This document shows positions 40,556 through 48,231 of a stretch of 48,311 nucleotides of DNA, piece after piece. The DNA comes from Nocardia seriolae NBRC 15557. Lineage in GTDB: Bacteria > Actinomycetota > Actinomycetes > Mycobacteriales > Mycobacteriaceae. Where the stretch lies: contig NZ_BJWY01000045.1 in NCBI RefSeq assembly GCF_007990715.1, forward strand, positions 1 to 48,311. Reading direction: 5' to 3'. The notes under the pieces were generated by a model that saw only the letters and a list, made by a program, of their open reading frames with translations, was not told where the DNA came from and ran no database searches. The number at the start of each line of letters is the position of its first letter. Positions within the stretch are counted from its first letter, which is position 1. Both the position numbers and the translations under genes were made by a program.

Positions 40556-40684
40556 CCCGGGCGCCTTCGAATCACGCTGATCGTGGCGCTGTTCGGGAAC
40601 GCGCGCCCGCGACAGGATCTGGCCGGACGGTCTCGGTTTCGCACCGGGCCGCCGGTTCATCCGTCGAGAGGAAAGGCACTTCGC

Positions 40685-40720
40685 GTGAGTCCCCACCGCG
40701 TGCTCGGAACCACCACATGA
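40685..40720 (+). CDS. Eleven-codon leader ORF overlapping the ABC permease start
   Basis: GTG at 40685 encodes the peptide MSPHRVLGTTT and ends at TGA 40718-40720, overlapping the permease ATG (ATGA). GAGAGGAAAGG lies eight bases upstream at ideal spacing, whereas the permease ATG itself has no good Shine-Dalgarno. Translation of the permease is therefore probably coupled to this small ORF. It contains no cysteine run of the kind known from sulfur-responsive leader peptides. Too short for routine gene finding. Confidence 0.6.
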   Translation: MSPHRVLGTTT

Positions 40721-41589
40721 TCAATATCGGCGCGACCCGCACGGCGAACGCCACCGCAGACCGGGCCCGATTCATCCTGCCCGCCGGGCCTGTGCGCGGA
40801 CTCGCGGTGCGGGTGCTGTCGCTGGCGGGAGCCCTGGCGCTGTGGTGGGCGATGGCCGCCGCGCGAGTGGTCGACCCGCAGTTCCTGCCGGGGCCGCACG
40901 CGGTGTGGAATGCGTTCGTGCGGGCCAACAGCTGGCATCAGCTCGCGCCGGGCGTGCCGCGCCGGGTGCCCGGGGAACAGAACTACTTCCTCTGGGAACA
41001 CCTGGTGGCGAGCCTGCAACGCATCGCCGTCGGTGCGGGCGCGGCCGTAATCCTCGGTCCCCTAGTGGGTTTCGCGCTCGGCACCTCGAAAACCCTCGCC
41101 GCCGTCGTCGGCCCCTACCTGAACTTCCTGCGCACCCTGCCGCCGCTGGGCTATATCGGATTGCTCATCGTGTGGTTCGGCATCGGCGACACCTCCAAGA
41201 TCTGGCTGCTGTTCCTGGCCGCGTTCCCGCCGGTCATGGTCGCCACCATCGCTGGTGTGCAAGGGGTTTCGGCCGACCGCGTCAACGCTGCCCGATCCCT
41301 CGGCGCGAACCGGATCCAGGTCGTCACCCGCGTGCTGCTGCCCGCCACCCTGCCCGAGGTGATCGGCGGCATCCGGGTGGCGGTCGGATTCGCCTGGACC
41401 ACCGTGGTCGCCGCCGAACTCGACAATGGCACCCCCGGCATCGGCGGGCTCGCCTTCCTGGCCGGTCAGCAGCTCAATACGCCGCTGACCATGGCCTGCA
41501 TCATCGTCATCGGTCTCACCGCGCTCGCTCTGGACGCGGTCATCAGCTGGATCGGCACGCTGGCCGTGCCATGGAAAGGCAAGGCATGA
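40717..41589 (+). CDS. ABC importer permease, sulfonate/taurine/nitrate type
   Basis: A 290-residue inner-membrane permease of the SsuC/TauC group. It has about six helices and the cytoplasmic coupling EAA loop NAARSLGANRIQVVTRVLLP. Other marks are FLRTLPPLGYIGLLIVWFGI and ELDNGTPGIGGLAFLAGQQL. The ATG overlaps the 11-codon leader ORF upstream and its own stop overlaps the binding-protein gene (ATGA), giving a fully coupled operon: leader, permease, binding protein, ATPase. The substrate is inferred from family only. Confidence 0.93.
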   Translation: MINIGATRTANATADRARFILPAGPVRGLAVRVLSLAGALALWWAMAAARVVDPQFLPGPHAVWNAFVRANSWHQLAPGVPRRVPGEQNYFLWEHLVASLQRIAVGAGAAVILGPLVGFALGTSKTLAAVVGPYLNFLRTLPPLGYIGLLIVWFGIGDTSKIWLLFLAAFPPVMVATIAGVQGVSADRVNAARSLGANRIQVVTRVLLPATLPEVIGGIRVAVGFAWTTVVAAELDNGTPGIGGLAFLAGQQLNTPLTMACIIVIGLTALALDAVISWIGTLAVPWKGKA

Positions 41590-42644
41590 AACGCGCTTTC
41601 GCGGCGGCGGCACTGGCCGGACTGCTCACCGCGTCCCTGACCGCCTGCGTCCGATCGGGGCGCACCGATCAATCGCGAGCGGGCGGGGACAAGCCCTCGT
41701 GCCCGGTCGCGGTGGACGAAAGCTTCACCGGGACGGTGCGACTCGGGTATCAGGACATTCCGAACGGCGACCTCGTCGTGAAGGATGCCGGACTGCTCGA
41801 GACCTGCCTGCCCGAGGCCACCATCACCTGGAGCAAGTTCGCGTCCGGGGCCACGGTGATCCAGGCCTTCGGATCCAATTCCCTCGATCTGGGCCTGCTC
41901 GGCAGCGCGGCCGCCGCCCGCGCGCTGTCCGCGCCGCTGAACATCGGCATGACGGCGGTGTGGGTGCACGATGTGATCGGGACGGCCGAGTCGCTGGCGG
42001 TCAAGGATCCGGCCATCACCACGGTGGCGGGATTGCGCGGCAAGAAGATCGCCGTGCCCTTCGCGAGCACCTCGCACTACAGTCTGCTCGCCGCGCTCAC
42101 GGCCGCGGGCATCGAACGCGACGTGAACCTGATCAATATGCAACCCGACGCCATCGCGGCGGCCTGGCGCGGCGGCGATATCGACGCGGCCTTCATCTGG
42201 GAACCGACACTGTCGGAGCTGCTGAAGAACGGGCACGTGGTGACCACCGCCGCCGAGACGGCCAAGGCGGGTAAGCCGACCTACGACCTGGAAGGGGCGC
42301 GCGCGGACTTCGTCTCGAGCAACCCGAGGTTCCTCGCGGTGTGGACGGCGGCGCAGAACTGGGCCGTCAACCTCATCAAGACCGACCCCGACACCGCGGC
42401 CACCCGCATCTCCGCGCAGCTGGGCGTCCCGGTCGCAGACATCCGCAAGCAGCTCGGCGAATACGCCTACCTGAACGCGGCCACCCAGGCCGGGCCGGGA
42501 TATCTGGGCAGGCAGCTGGGCGCGGCTCTGAAGTCCTCGGCCGATTTCCTGTTGAGCCAGGGCGAGATTCAGGGTCTTGCCACCCCCGAGATCTACGCGG
42601 GGGCGGTGTACGCCGAGGCCGCGGGCACGGTGGCCGCGAAATGA
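41586..42644 (+). CDS. ABC importer substrate-binding lipoprotein (SsuA/TauA/NMT1-like)
   Basis: A 352-residue solute receptor. Residues 1-20 are a lipoprotein signal with lipobox LTAC (Cys21). The mature part is a periplasmic-binding fold of the sulfonate/taurine/thiamine-precursor group: VRLGYQDIPNGDLVVKDAGL, ATVIQAFGSNSLDLGLLGSA, GLRGKKIAVPFASTSHYSLL and AAAWRGGDIDAAFIWEPTLS. The Trp-Glu-Pro segment is typical of taurine-binding relatives. ATG 41586 overlaps the permease stop and its stop overlaps the ATPase start. Confidence 0.92.
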   Translation: MKRAFAAAALAGLLTASLTACVRSGRTDQSRAGGDKPSCPVAVDESFTGTVRLGYQDIPNGDLVVKDAGLLETCLPEATITWSKFASGATVIQAFGSNSLDLGLLGSAAAARALSAPLNIGMTAVWVHDVIGTAESLAVKDPAITTVAGLRGKKIAVPFASTSHYSLLAALTAAGIERDVNLINMQPDAIAAAWRGGDIDAAFIWEPTLSELLKNGHVVTTAAETAKAGKPTYDLEGARADFVSSNPRFLAVWTAAQNWAVNLIKTDPDTAATRISAQLGVPVADIRKQLGEYAYLNAATQAGPGYLGRQLGAALKSSADFLLSQGEIQGLATPEIYAGAVYAEAAGTVAAK

Positions 42645-43432
42645 CCGTGGCCCTGCGCGACCGCGTGGTGCTGACCGAGGTGTCCAAGACCTATGACACC
42701 CCGACCGGCAGCACGGTCGCGCTCTCCCCTACCGATCTGGTCATCGAACCCGGCGAGTTCGTCAGCGTCGTCGGGCCCTCCGGCTGCGGCAAAACCACAC
42801 TGCTGCAACTGCTCGGCGGGTTCCTGCCGCCCAGCAGCGGCTCCCTGCTGGTCGGGCAGGACCACATCGACGGGCCCGGTCCCGAGCGCGGCGTGGTCTT
42901 CCAGACCCCGACCCTCTACCCGTGGCTGTCGGTGCGCGGAAATATCGAGTTCGGTCCGAAATGTCGTGGTGTGGACCGCAAGACGCGGCGGGCGGCGGCC
43001 GAGCGAATGCTCGCACTGGTCGGGCTCGTCGAGTTCGGGGGCAAGCGGCCCTACGAGCTGTCCGGCGGCATGCAGCAGCGGGCGCAGATCGCCCGGGTGC
43101 TGGTCAACGATCCACGCATCATCCTCATGGACGAGCCGTTCGGGGCGCTGGATCAGCTCACCCGCGAGCGCCTGCAGGTGGAACTGCTGCGGGTGTGGCG
43201 GGAGGCGGGCAAAACCATTGTGTTCGTGACTCATTCGGTGGAGGAAGCGGTATTCCTGTCCACCCGGGTACTGGTCATGAGCGCCCGTCCGGGCCGCAGA
43301 ATCCTCGACCGGCGGATCCGATTACCGGATGATGACGACGCGGGGGTGCGGGAGCTCGCCGTCACCGCCACGCCCGAATTCCAGGCGCTGAAAACCGAAT
43401 TGGCGAAGGCGATCTACGAGGCACACAGCTGA
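42641..43432 (+). CDS. ABC importer ATPase, sulfonate/taurine type
   Basis: A 263-residue ATPase. Walker A is GPSGCGKTT (45-53), the Q-loop is VVFQTPTLYPW, the signature LSGGMQQRAQIARVL, Walker B IILMDEPFGALD, and the H-loop FVTHSVEEAVFL. These match the SsuB/TauB subgroup and complete the three-gene importer. ATG 42641 overlaps the stop of the binding-protein gene. A bidirectional hairpin follows 16 bases after its stop. Confidence 0.95.
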   Translation: MTVALRDRVVLTEVSKTYDTPTGSTVALSPTDLVIEPGEFVSVVGPSGCGKTTLLQLLGGFLPPSSGSLLVGQDHIDGPGPERGVVFQTPTLYPWLSVRGNIEFGPKCRGVDRKTRRAAAERMLALVGLVEFGGKRPYELSGGMQQRAQIARVLVNDPRIILMDEPFGALDQLTRERLQVELLRVWREAGKTIVFVTHSVEEAVFLSTRVLVMSARPGRRILDRRIRLPDDDDAGVRELAVTATPEFQALKTELAKAIYEAHS

Positions 43433-43448
43433 TTCCGGAAATACGACA

Positions 43449-43482
43449 ATGGCCCTTGCCGCTCATTAGCGGAAAGGGCCAT
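43449..43482. terminator. Bidirectional hairpin between the ABC operon and rpf
   Basis: ATGGCCCTT (43449-43457) pairs with AAGGGCCAT (43474-43482), with an inner CCGCT/AGCGG stem. On the plus strand TCGTTATGTTCT follows, a weak U-rich tail. It lies between genes ending at 43432 (plus) and 43512 (minus). Confidence 0.75.
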
Positions 43483-43511
43483 CGTTATGTTCTCGCGGAC
43501 GCGGAACCTGA

Positions 43512-43847
43512 TTACAGGTAGGCGCCACACACGGGCCAGGCGCCCGCGCCCTGACCGGCGAGCACGTTCTCCGCGACGCGGATCTGCTCCTCGCGGCTGG
43601 CGTTGGCGGCATTGCCCGCGCCACCGTAGGCGTTCCAGGTGCTCTGGGTGAACTGCAGACCGCCGTAGAAGCCGTTGCCGGTGTTGGCGGCCCAGTTTCC
43701 GCTGGCCTCGCAGTTGGCGACGGCATCCCAGTTGTGCCCGGCGGCCGACGCGGTCGCGGTGGACAGCGCGAACGGGACGGACACGAACGCGCCGATGGCC
43801 GCGGTGGCGGCGAGCATGCGGGTGGTGAGCTTCCGGTTGCGATGCAT
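43512..43847 (-). CDS. Resuscitation-promoting factor (Rpf), short secreted form
   Basis: A 111-residue exported peptidoglycan muralytic enzyme that aids regrowth from dormancy. Residues 1-35 are a signal peptide (MHRNRKLTTRML, hydrophobic core, cleavage at TASA-AG). The mature part is a single Rpf domain: NWDAVANCEASGNW with catalytic Glu47, NTGNGFYGGLQFTQSTW, and the Cys46/Cys107 pair expected to form a disulfide. There is no LysM, DUF348 or other cell-wall domain, as in short RpfC/D/E-type proteins. AGGGAAACAACCT precedes the ATG. A long leader and a CRP-type site lie upstream. Confidence 0.94.
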   Translation of the reverse strand: MHRNRKLTTRMLAATAAIGAFVSVPFALSTATASAAGHNWDAVANCEASGNWAANTGNGFYGGLQFTQSTWNAYGGAGNAANASREEQIRVAENVLAGQGAGAWPVCGAYL

Positions 43848-44131
43848 AGGTTGTTTCCCTGCCTGCGCCCACCGTTCCGCGCTGTCAGCTGCGGTGCCCC
43901 GTCCCCAGGGTTCTCGGTTGCCCTCGGATCGCGGGACGGGTTTCCGGTGTTCGGCGATTCGAGCGGGGGACCGGTCGAATCCGAGCCGAGAACGACGGTA
44001 ACGGATCAATCACGGTGAATCACGTGCTGATCACGGGCAGTTGACAAAACAATATCGACGGTACTCGAAACGTTTTCGCAGATAGCATCGGAGTGTCGCC
44101 GAATTACATATTCGATATTTACGCGCTAAAT
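43848..44131 (-). other. Long AT-rich-to-GC leader of rpf, possible structured RNA
   Basis: No gene is visible in this stretch of about 280 bases. The part nearest the CRP-type site is AT-rich and suits a promoter; the part nearest rpf is GC-rich with segments such as GCCGAACACCGGAAACCCG and CAGCTGAC before GCGCAGGC. These recall parts of the c-di-AMP (ydaO) riboswitch that precedes rpf genes in many actinobacteria, but the match is partial and the fold was not computed. Confidence 0.35.
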
Positions 44132-44147
44132 TGTGACCGAGGTCACG
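44132..44147. promoter_or_regulatory. CRP/Cmr-type cAMP receptor protein site
   Basis: TGTGACCGAGGTCACG matches TGTGAnnnnnnTCACA in nine of ten defined positions. It lies about 285 bases upstream of the rpf start, close to the AT-rich presumed promoter. In Mycobacterium tuberculosis the CRP protein Rv3676 controls rpfA, which makes this placement meaningful. Confidence 0.6.
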
Positions 44148-44220
44148 CAAAAATGGTGACCCCGATCGCGTAATACAAGCTCGACACAAAACGATGTGGG
44201 CCGGGACAGGTCGAAACAGC

Positions 44221-44256
44221 ACGAGGCCCTCTCGACGTCGGTCGAGAGGGCCTCGT
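44221..44256 (-). terminator. Perfect 16-base hairpin after the SPFH gene
   Basis: ACGAGGCCCTCTCGAC (44221-44236) and its exact complement (44241-44256) flank a four-base loop, 17 bases past the stop of the minus-strand gene ending at 44274. It is followed on that strand by TGCTGTTT, a moderately U-rich tail. Confidence 0.85.
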
Positions 44257-44273
44257 TCGCGCTTACGACGCGG

Positions 44274-45506
44274 TCAGCGTCCCAGGGGGCGGGGCGGGGG
44301 CGGGTTCTGCCAGCGCTGGTCCGGCGGTTCCTGGCGGTACTGCGGCTGCGCGGGCGGTTGCTGCGGGTGCTGTTCCAGGTGCGGCCGCGAGGTGGGCGGG
44401 AGACCCACCGGCTCGACCGGGGTCCGAGCATCGGCCTCCGCGGCGCGCACCGCGCGCTGGGTGGCCGGGTCGGTGGCGGTGTCGAACCAGTCGGCGACCT
44501 CGTCGGAATCGTCGTCCGGCGCTTCGGCCGCACCGCCGTCCTCGGCCGGTTCGTAGCGGAATACGCCGTCCGCGCCCTGCTTGGCGAAGCCGCGGGCGAA
44601 GCCCTCGAGGGCCTTGCCGAAATCGCTGGGCACCAGCCACACCTTGTTGGCGTCGCCCTTGGCCACCTGGGGCAGGGTCTGCATGTACTGGTAGGCCAGC
44701 AGCTCGGGGGTGGGCTTGCCGTTCTTGATGGCGGCGAAGACCTTCTCGATCGCCTTGGCCTGGCCCTGCGCCTGGAGATACGCGGCGGCGCGCTCACCCT
44801 GGGCGCGCAGGATGCGGGACTGGCGCTCACCCTCGGCGGACAGGATCGAGGCCTGTTTAGAGCCCTCGGCCGCCAGGATCTGCGCTTGCTTCTGGCCCTC
44901 GGCGGTCTTGATCGACGCCTCGCGCTGGCCCTCGGCGGTGAGGATCATGGCGCGTTTCTCACGGTCGGCCTTCATCTGCTTCTCCATCGACTCCTGGATC
45001 GACGGCGGCGGATCGATGGCCTTGAGTTCGACCCGCGAGACGCGCAGACCCCAGCGGCCGGTGGCCTCATCGAGGACGCCGCGCAACTGGGAGTTGATCT
45101 GGTCGCGCGAGGTCAGGGTCTCCTCCAGGGTCATGCCGCCGACCACGTTGCGCAGCGTGGTGATCGTCAACTGTTCAACGGCGGCAATGTAATTGGAGAT
45201 CTCGTAGACCGCGGCCTGCGGACTGGTGACCTGGAAGTAGACCACCGAGTCGATCTGCACGGTCAGGTTGTCCTGGGTGATCACCGGCTGCGGCGGGAAG
45301 GACACCACGCGCTCGCGTAGGTCCACCTTGGCGCGCACCCGGTCGGCGAACGGCACCAGGAAGGTCAGCTGACCCGACACGGTGCGCGAATACCGGCCCA
45401 GGCGCTCGATTACTGCGGCCTCCGCCTGCGGCACCAGCGCCACCGACTTGAAGGTCACCACTATGGCCAACAGCACGATAACGACGGCGACTATTGCTAC
45501 TGCCAT
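44274..45506 (-). CDS. SPFH/Band 7 membrane protein (QmcA/stomatin-like)
   Basis: A 410-residue protein with an N-terminal membrane helix (MAVAIVAVVIVLLAIVVTF), an SPFH domain (about 25-205: VPQAEAAVIERLGRYSRTV, LRERVVSFPPQPVITQDN, GMTLEETLTSRDQIN), then a charged coiled segment with 11-13-residue AEGQ/AEGS/AEGE repeats (about 195-255) and a Pro/Gln-rich tail. Such proteins form membrane microdomain scaffolds. It pairs with the NfeD-type gene immediately upstream (TGATG overlap), the classical qmcA-nfeD arrangement. A strong terminator follows. Confidence 0.93.
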   Translation of the reverse strand: MAVAIVAVVIVLLAIVVTFKSVALVPQAEAAVIERLGRYSRTVSGQLTFLVPFADRVRAKVDLRERVVSFPPQPVITQDNLTVQIDSVVYFQVTSPQAAVYEISNYIAAVEQLTITTLRNVVGGMTLEETLTSRDQINSQLRGVLDEATGRWGLRVSRVELKAIDPPPSIQESMEKQMKADREKRAMILTAEGQREASIKTAEGQKQAQILAAEGSKQASILSAEGERQSRILRAQGERAAAYLQAQGQAKAIEKVFAAIKNGKPTPELLAYQYMQTLPQVAKGDANKVWLVPSDFGKALEGFARGFAKQGADGVFRYEPAEDGGAAEAPDDDSDEVADWFDTATDPATQRAVRAAEADARTPVEPVGLPPTSRPHLEQHPQQPPAQPQYRQEPPDQRWQNPPPPRPLGR

Positions 45507-45937
45507 CACGGCCCTTTCATGACGACGGCGTGGGCGCCGTCGATCCTCATGATGTACACGGTCGAACCGACGGGGTAGGACTCCGACGCGTCATAGGGGC
45601 GCGCGCTCCATACCTCGCCGCCGAGCTTCACCCGGCCGCCGTGCTCATCGACGGTCTCGAGCACCTTGGCGGTCTTGCCGGGCAGGGCGTCGACCCCGGT
45701 CTGATGCGGCGGTGGAATCGCATAGCGCCGCAACAGGAATGGACGCACCAGCGCCAGCAGGGCAATCGAGGTGACACCGAACACCACCGCGTCGAGAACG
45801 ACCGACTGCCCGGTGAGCGCGCTGACGCCCGCGGTGATCAGAGCGGCGACACCCAGCATGATCAGGACGAGACTGCCCGTGAGTATCTCGGCCGCCGCGA
45901 GCAGGATGCCCGCGACCAGCCAGACTATTGCGGCCAC
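45506..45937 (-). CDS. NfeD-like membrane protein, SPFH partner
   Basis: A 143-residue protein with an N-terminal membrane region of about three helices (VWLVAGILLAAAEILTGSL, IMLGVAALITAGVSALTG, VFGVTSIALLALVRPFLL) and a C-terminal OB-fold (GKTAKVLETVDEHGGRVKLG, then GEVWSARPYD, YPVGSTVYIMRIDG). This is the short NfeD form without a ClpP-like protease part. Its stop shares one base with the ATG of the SPFH gene, so the pair is translated together. It is divergent from the DUF3097 gene. Confidence 0.92.
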   Translation of the reverse strand: MAAIVWLVAGILLAAAEILTGSLVLIMLGVAALITAGVSALTGQSVVLDAVVFGVTSIALLALVRPFLLRRYAIPPPHQTGVDALPGKTAKVLETVDEHGGRVKLGGEVWSARPYDASESYPVGSTVYIMRIDGAHAVVMKGP

Positions 45938-46126
45938 GAAAACAACAGTAGTCGTTCAACGGCCCCGAGACCCGATATCCCGCGCGGACCAAGGTCATCG
46001 AAAGCCGCCGGATCGCTCGCCCGACCACGGCCGAAGGACCCTTGCCGAGGTGACCTCCGCCGCAAACTGCGCCGTCGGCCGCGTGGTGCCGCCGGATTCC
46101 GCTGTGGCGGCGGTACCTTCGTTCGC

Positions 46127-46951
46127 GTGAGCGGGCGTGAGCGATACGGCGACATCTATTCCGGGCACCCGAGGACTCGCAAACGGGAGATACCGCGTGT
46201 GGTCGCCGAACGGGACCTCGTCGCCGAGGACGCCGCCACCGGATTCTGCGGTGCCGTAGTGGGATTCGACCGGAGTTACGACGGGGAGTTCGTCAAGCTC
46301 GAGGATCGCGGCGGGCGGGTGCGGCTGTTCGCCTTGCGGGAAGCCGCGTTTCTGATCGACGGGCAGCCGGTGACCTTGGTGAAGCCGGCCGCTGACGCAC
46401 CGAAGAAGGAGATCCGATCGGCGTCGGGGTCGACTCGCGTCGAGGGCCTGAAGGCTCGGGTCGCGCGGGCCAGCCGGATCTGGGTCGAGGGTGTGCACGA
46501 CGCGGCCTTGGTGGAACGCGTGTGGGGGCACGATCTTCGGGTCGAGGGGGTGGTGGTCGAGCAGCTCGAGGGGCTCGACCATCTGGGAGCCAAGCTCGCG
46601 GAGTTCCAGCCGGGGCCGACTCGGCGGGTCGGGGTGCTCGTCGATCACCTGGTCACCGGGTCGAAGGAGACCGGGCTTACGCAGGGGCTCGGGGCGCACG
46701 TCCTGGTCACCGGTCACCCGTACATCGACGTGTGGCAGGCGGTTCGGCCCGCCGCCGTCGGCATTGCCGCCTGGCCCGACGTGCCGCGCGGGGAAGACTG
46801 GAAAACCGGCATCTGCCAGCGGCTTCGGTGGGGTACACCGCAGGACGGGTGGCGGCGGGTCTACAACTCCGTCAACTCCTACCGGGATCTCGAGACACCG
46901 CTCATCGGCGCGGTCGAACGACTGATCGATTTCGTCACCGAGCAGGAGTAG
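46127..46951 (+). CDS. DUF3097 family protein with a Toprim-like region
   Basis: A 274-residue conserved actinobacterial protein of unknown function. The N-terminal 85 residues form a small beta-rich domain (CGAVVGFDRSYDGEFVKLED). Residues 118-185 read like a Toprim nucleotidyl-transfer fold: RIWVEGVHDAALVERVWG with Glu121, then VGVLVDHLVTGSKE with Asp173. This suggests metal-dependent nucleic-acid chemistry (inference). GTG 46127 has no Shine-Dalgarno, but TACCTT stands nine bases upstream, fitting a leaderless promoter. Divergent from nfeD, 22 bases before the next gene. Confidence 0.85.
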   Translation: MSGRERYGDIYSGHPRTRKREIPRVVAERDLVAEDAATGFCGAVVGFDRSYDGEFVKLEDRGGRVRLFALREAAFLIDGQPVTLVKPAADAPKKEIRSASGSTRVEGLKARVARASRIWVEGVHDAALVERVWGHDLRVEGVVVEQLEGLDHLGAKLAEFQPGPTRRVGVLVDHLVTGSKETGLTQGLGAHVLVTGHPYIDVWQAVRPAAVGIAAWPDVPRGEDWKTGICQRLRWGTPQDGWRRVYNSVNSYRDLETPLIGAVERLIDFVTEQE

Positions 46952-46973
46952 ACCTCCAGTTATCCTCGAATGC

Positions 46974-47783
46974 ATGAGTTCCCCGAGTGCATCGTTGACG
47001 GTCTGGGCCGGGTCATGGCTGGCCGGGCGCAGCGCCCCCGACGACGTGTTGGACGCGCTGCGTGCCTGGGCTCCCCGCCAGACGGTGGCCGCGGGAGATC
47101 CTGTCACCGGAGGGCACACCGGGTTGCCGTGGGCGTCGGATGACGAGCCGGACGCGGTGGCCGGGGCGGGGATCATGGTGCTGCTCAAGCTCATTCGCGA
47201 GGCGATGAATGGGCCCGAGGCGCAGGTTCGCCTGGTCCTGCCGATACCGGGCGACGTGCGCGGCGTGCCGGTGGGGACCGAATTCGCTGTTGCCGCAACC
47301 GAAGCCGAGGAAGGGTTGCTGATCGGAACGCCCGGTTCCGACGGCACGGGGCTGGTCCCGGTCTGGACCGACGACGACGCCTTGCAGTGGCGCGTCTACT
47401 CGACTCCTATCCCTCTGACCCTGGCGCCCGAAATGCCTCTGGGCGAAGCCGAATACACGATGCGCGAGGCCGTTCGTGACGCCGCGGACGCGTTGCAGCA
47501 GTTGCAGACCACGCGGCTCGGGTCCGGGGGTGTCGGACCACGCGAACTCGTCGAAGCCGAACTGGCCGGACACACTCGTCACAAATACCCGGAATCGATG
47601 CCGCTGCGAGCTCGGCGGATCCTCGACACCGCGGACCAGGTGGCGGCAATCCTCACCGTCGCCGAGCGCGAACCGGCTTCCGCGCCCACCTCCGCAACCG
47701 CCGTCGCGGCGCAGGAGGCATTGTTGCGCCCCCTCTGGAACGCGATTCGAGCCGCCAGGCTGGCGGCCGTGCACGCCCGGTGA
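46974..47783 (+). CDS. Conserved hypothetical protein (269 aa)
   Basis: No family was recognised. The 269 residues form a probably cytosolic mixed alpha/beta protein: a helical start (LTVWAGSWLAGRSAPDDVLD), a beta-rich middle (EAQVRLVLPIPGDVRGVPVG, EEGLLIGTPG) and a long helical C-terminus (RRILDTADQVAAILTVAE). There are no cysteines, signal peptide or membrane spans. It starts 22 bases after the DUF3097 stop on the same strand and is probably co-transcribed with it. Confidence 0.8.
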   Translation: MSSPSASLTVWAGSWLAGRSAPDDVLDALRAWAPRQTVAAGDPVTGGHTGLPWASDDEPDAVAGAGIMVLLKLIREAMNGPEAQVRLVLPIPGDVRGVPVGTEFAVAATEAEEGLLIGTPGSDGTGLVPVWTDDDALQWRVYSTPIPLTLAPEMPLGEAEYTMREAVRDAADALQQLQTTRLGSGGVGPRELVEAELAGHTRHKYPESMPLRARRILDTADQVAAILTVAEREPASAPTSATAVAAQEALLRPLWNAIRAARLAAVHAR

Positions 47784-47838
47784 CCACTGTCCGATTTCTT
47801 CAAGACGTTCCGACCGGCGTGCTCCTACCGTTCTCCCC

Positions 47839-48231
47839 ATGATTATTCGACTGAACGTCATCGGGATCGTGGTCTCCGACATGGCCGCTTCCCTCCGGTT
47901 CTATCGGCGATTGGGCATCGACTTCGCCGACGGTGCCGAGCAGCAGCCGCACGTCGATGCCGACCTCGGCGGAGGTATCAAACTGATGCTCGACACCGAG
48001 GACACAGTTCGATCCTTCCGCCCGGACTGGGCCGCACCCCGCTCACCCGGCCGCCTGGGGCTCGCCTGCGAATGCTCCTCACCCGCCGCCGTTGACGAGA
48101 AGTTCGAAGAGTTGGTCGCCGCCGGGCACCCCGCGGAAATGAAACCGTTCGACGCCTTCTGGGGCCAGCGCTATGCGGTAGTACTGGATCCGGACGGCAA
48201 CAGCGTCGACCTCTACGCCACATCGAACTGA
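47839..48231 (+). CDS. Glyoxalase/VOC-family protein
   Basis: A 130-residue vicinal-oxygen-chelate protein with two beta-alpha-beta-beta-beta repeats: LNVIGIVVSDMAASLRFYRR and LGLACECSSPAAVDEKFEEL, ending YAVVLDPDGNSVDLYATS with the conserved DPDGN motif. Metal-ligand candidates are few (Glu75 in CECSS, Asp125 in VDLYA), so it may be a binding protein or an enzyme; the substrate is unknown. The ATG at 47839 gives the canonical family length. It is the last gene in the window. Confidence 0.9.
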   Translation: MIIRLNVIGIVVSDMAASLRFYRRLGIDFADGAEQQPHVDADLGGGIKLMLDTEDTVRSFRPDWAAPRSPGRLGLACECSSPAAVDEKFEELVAAGHPAEMKPFDAFWGQRYAVVLDPDGNSVDLYATSN

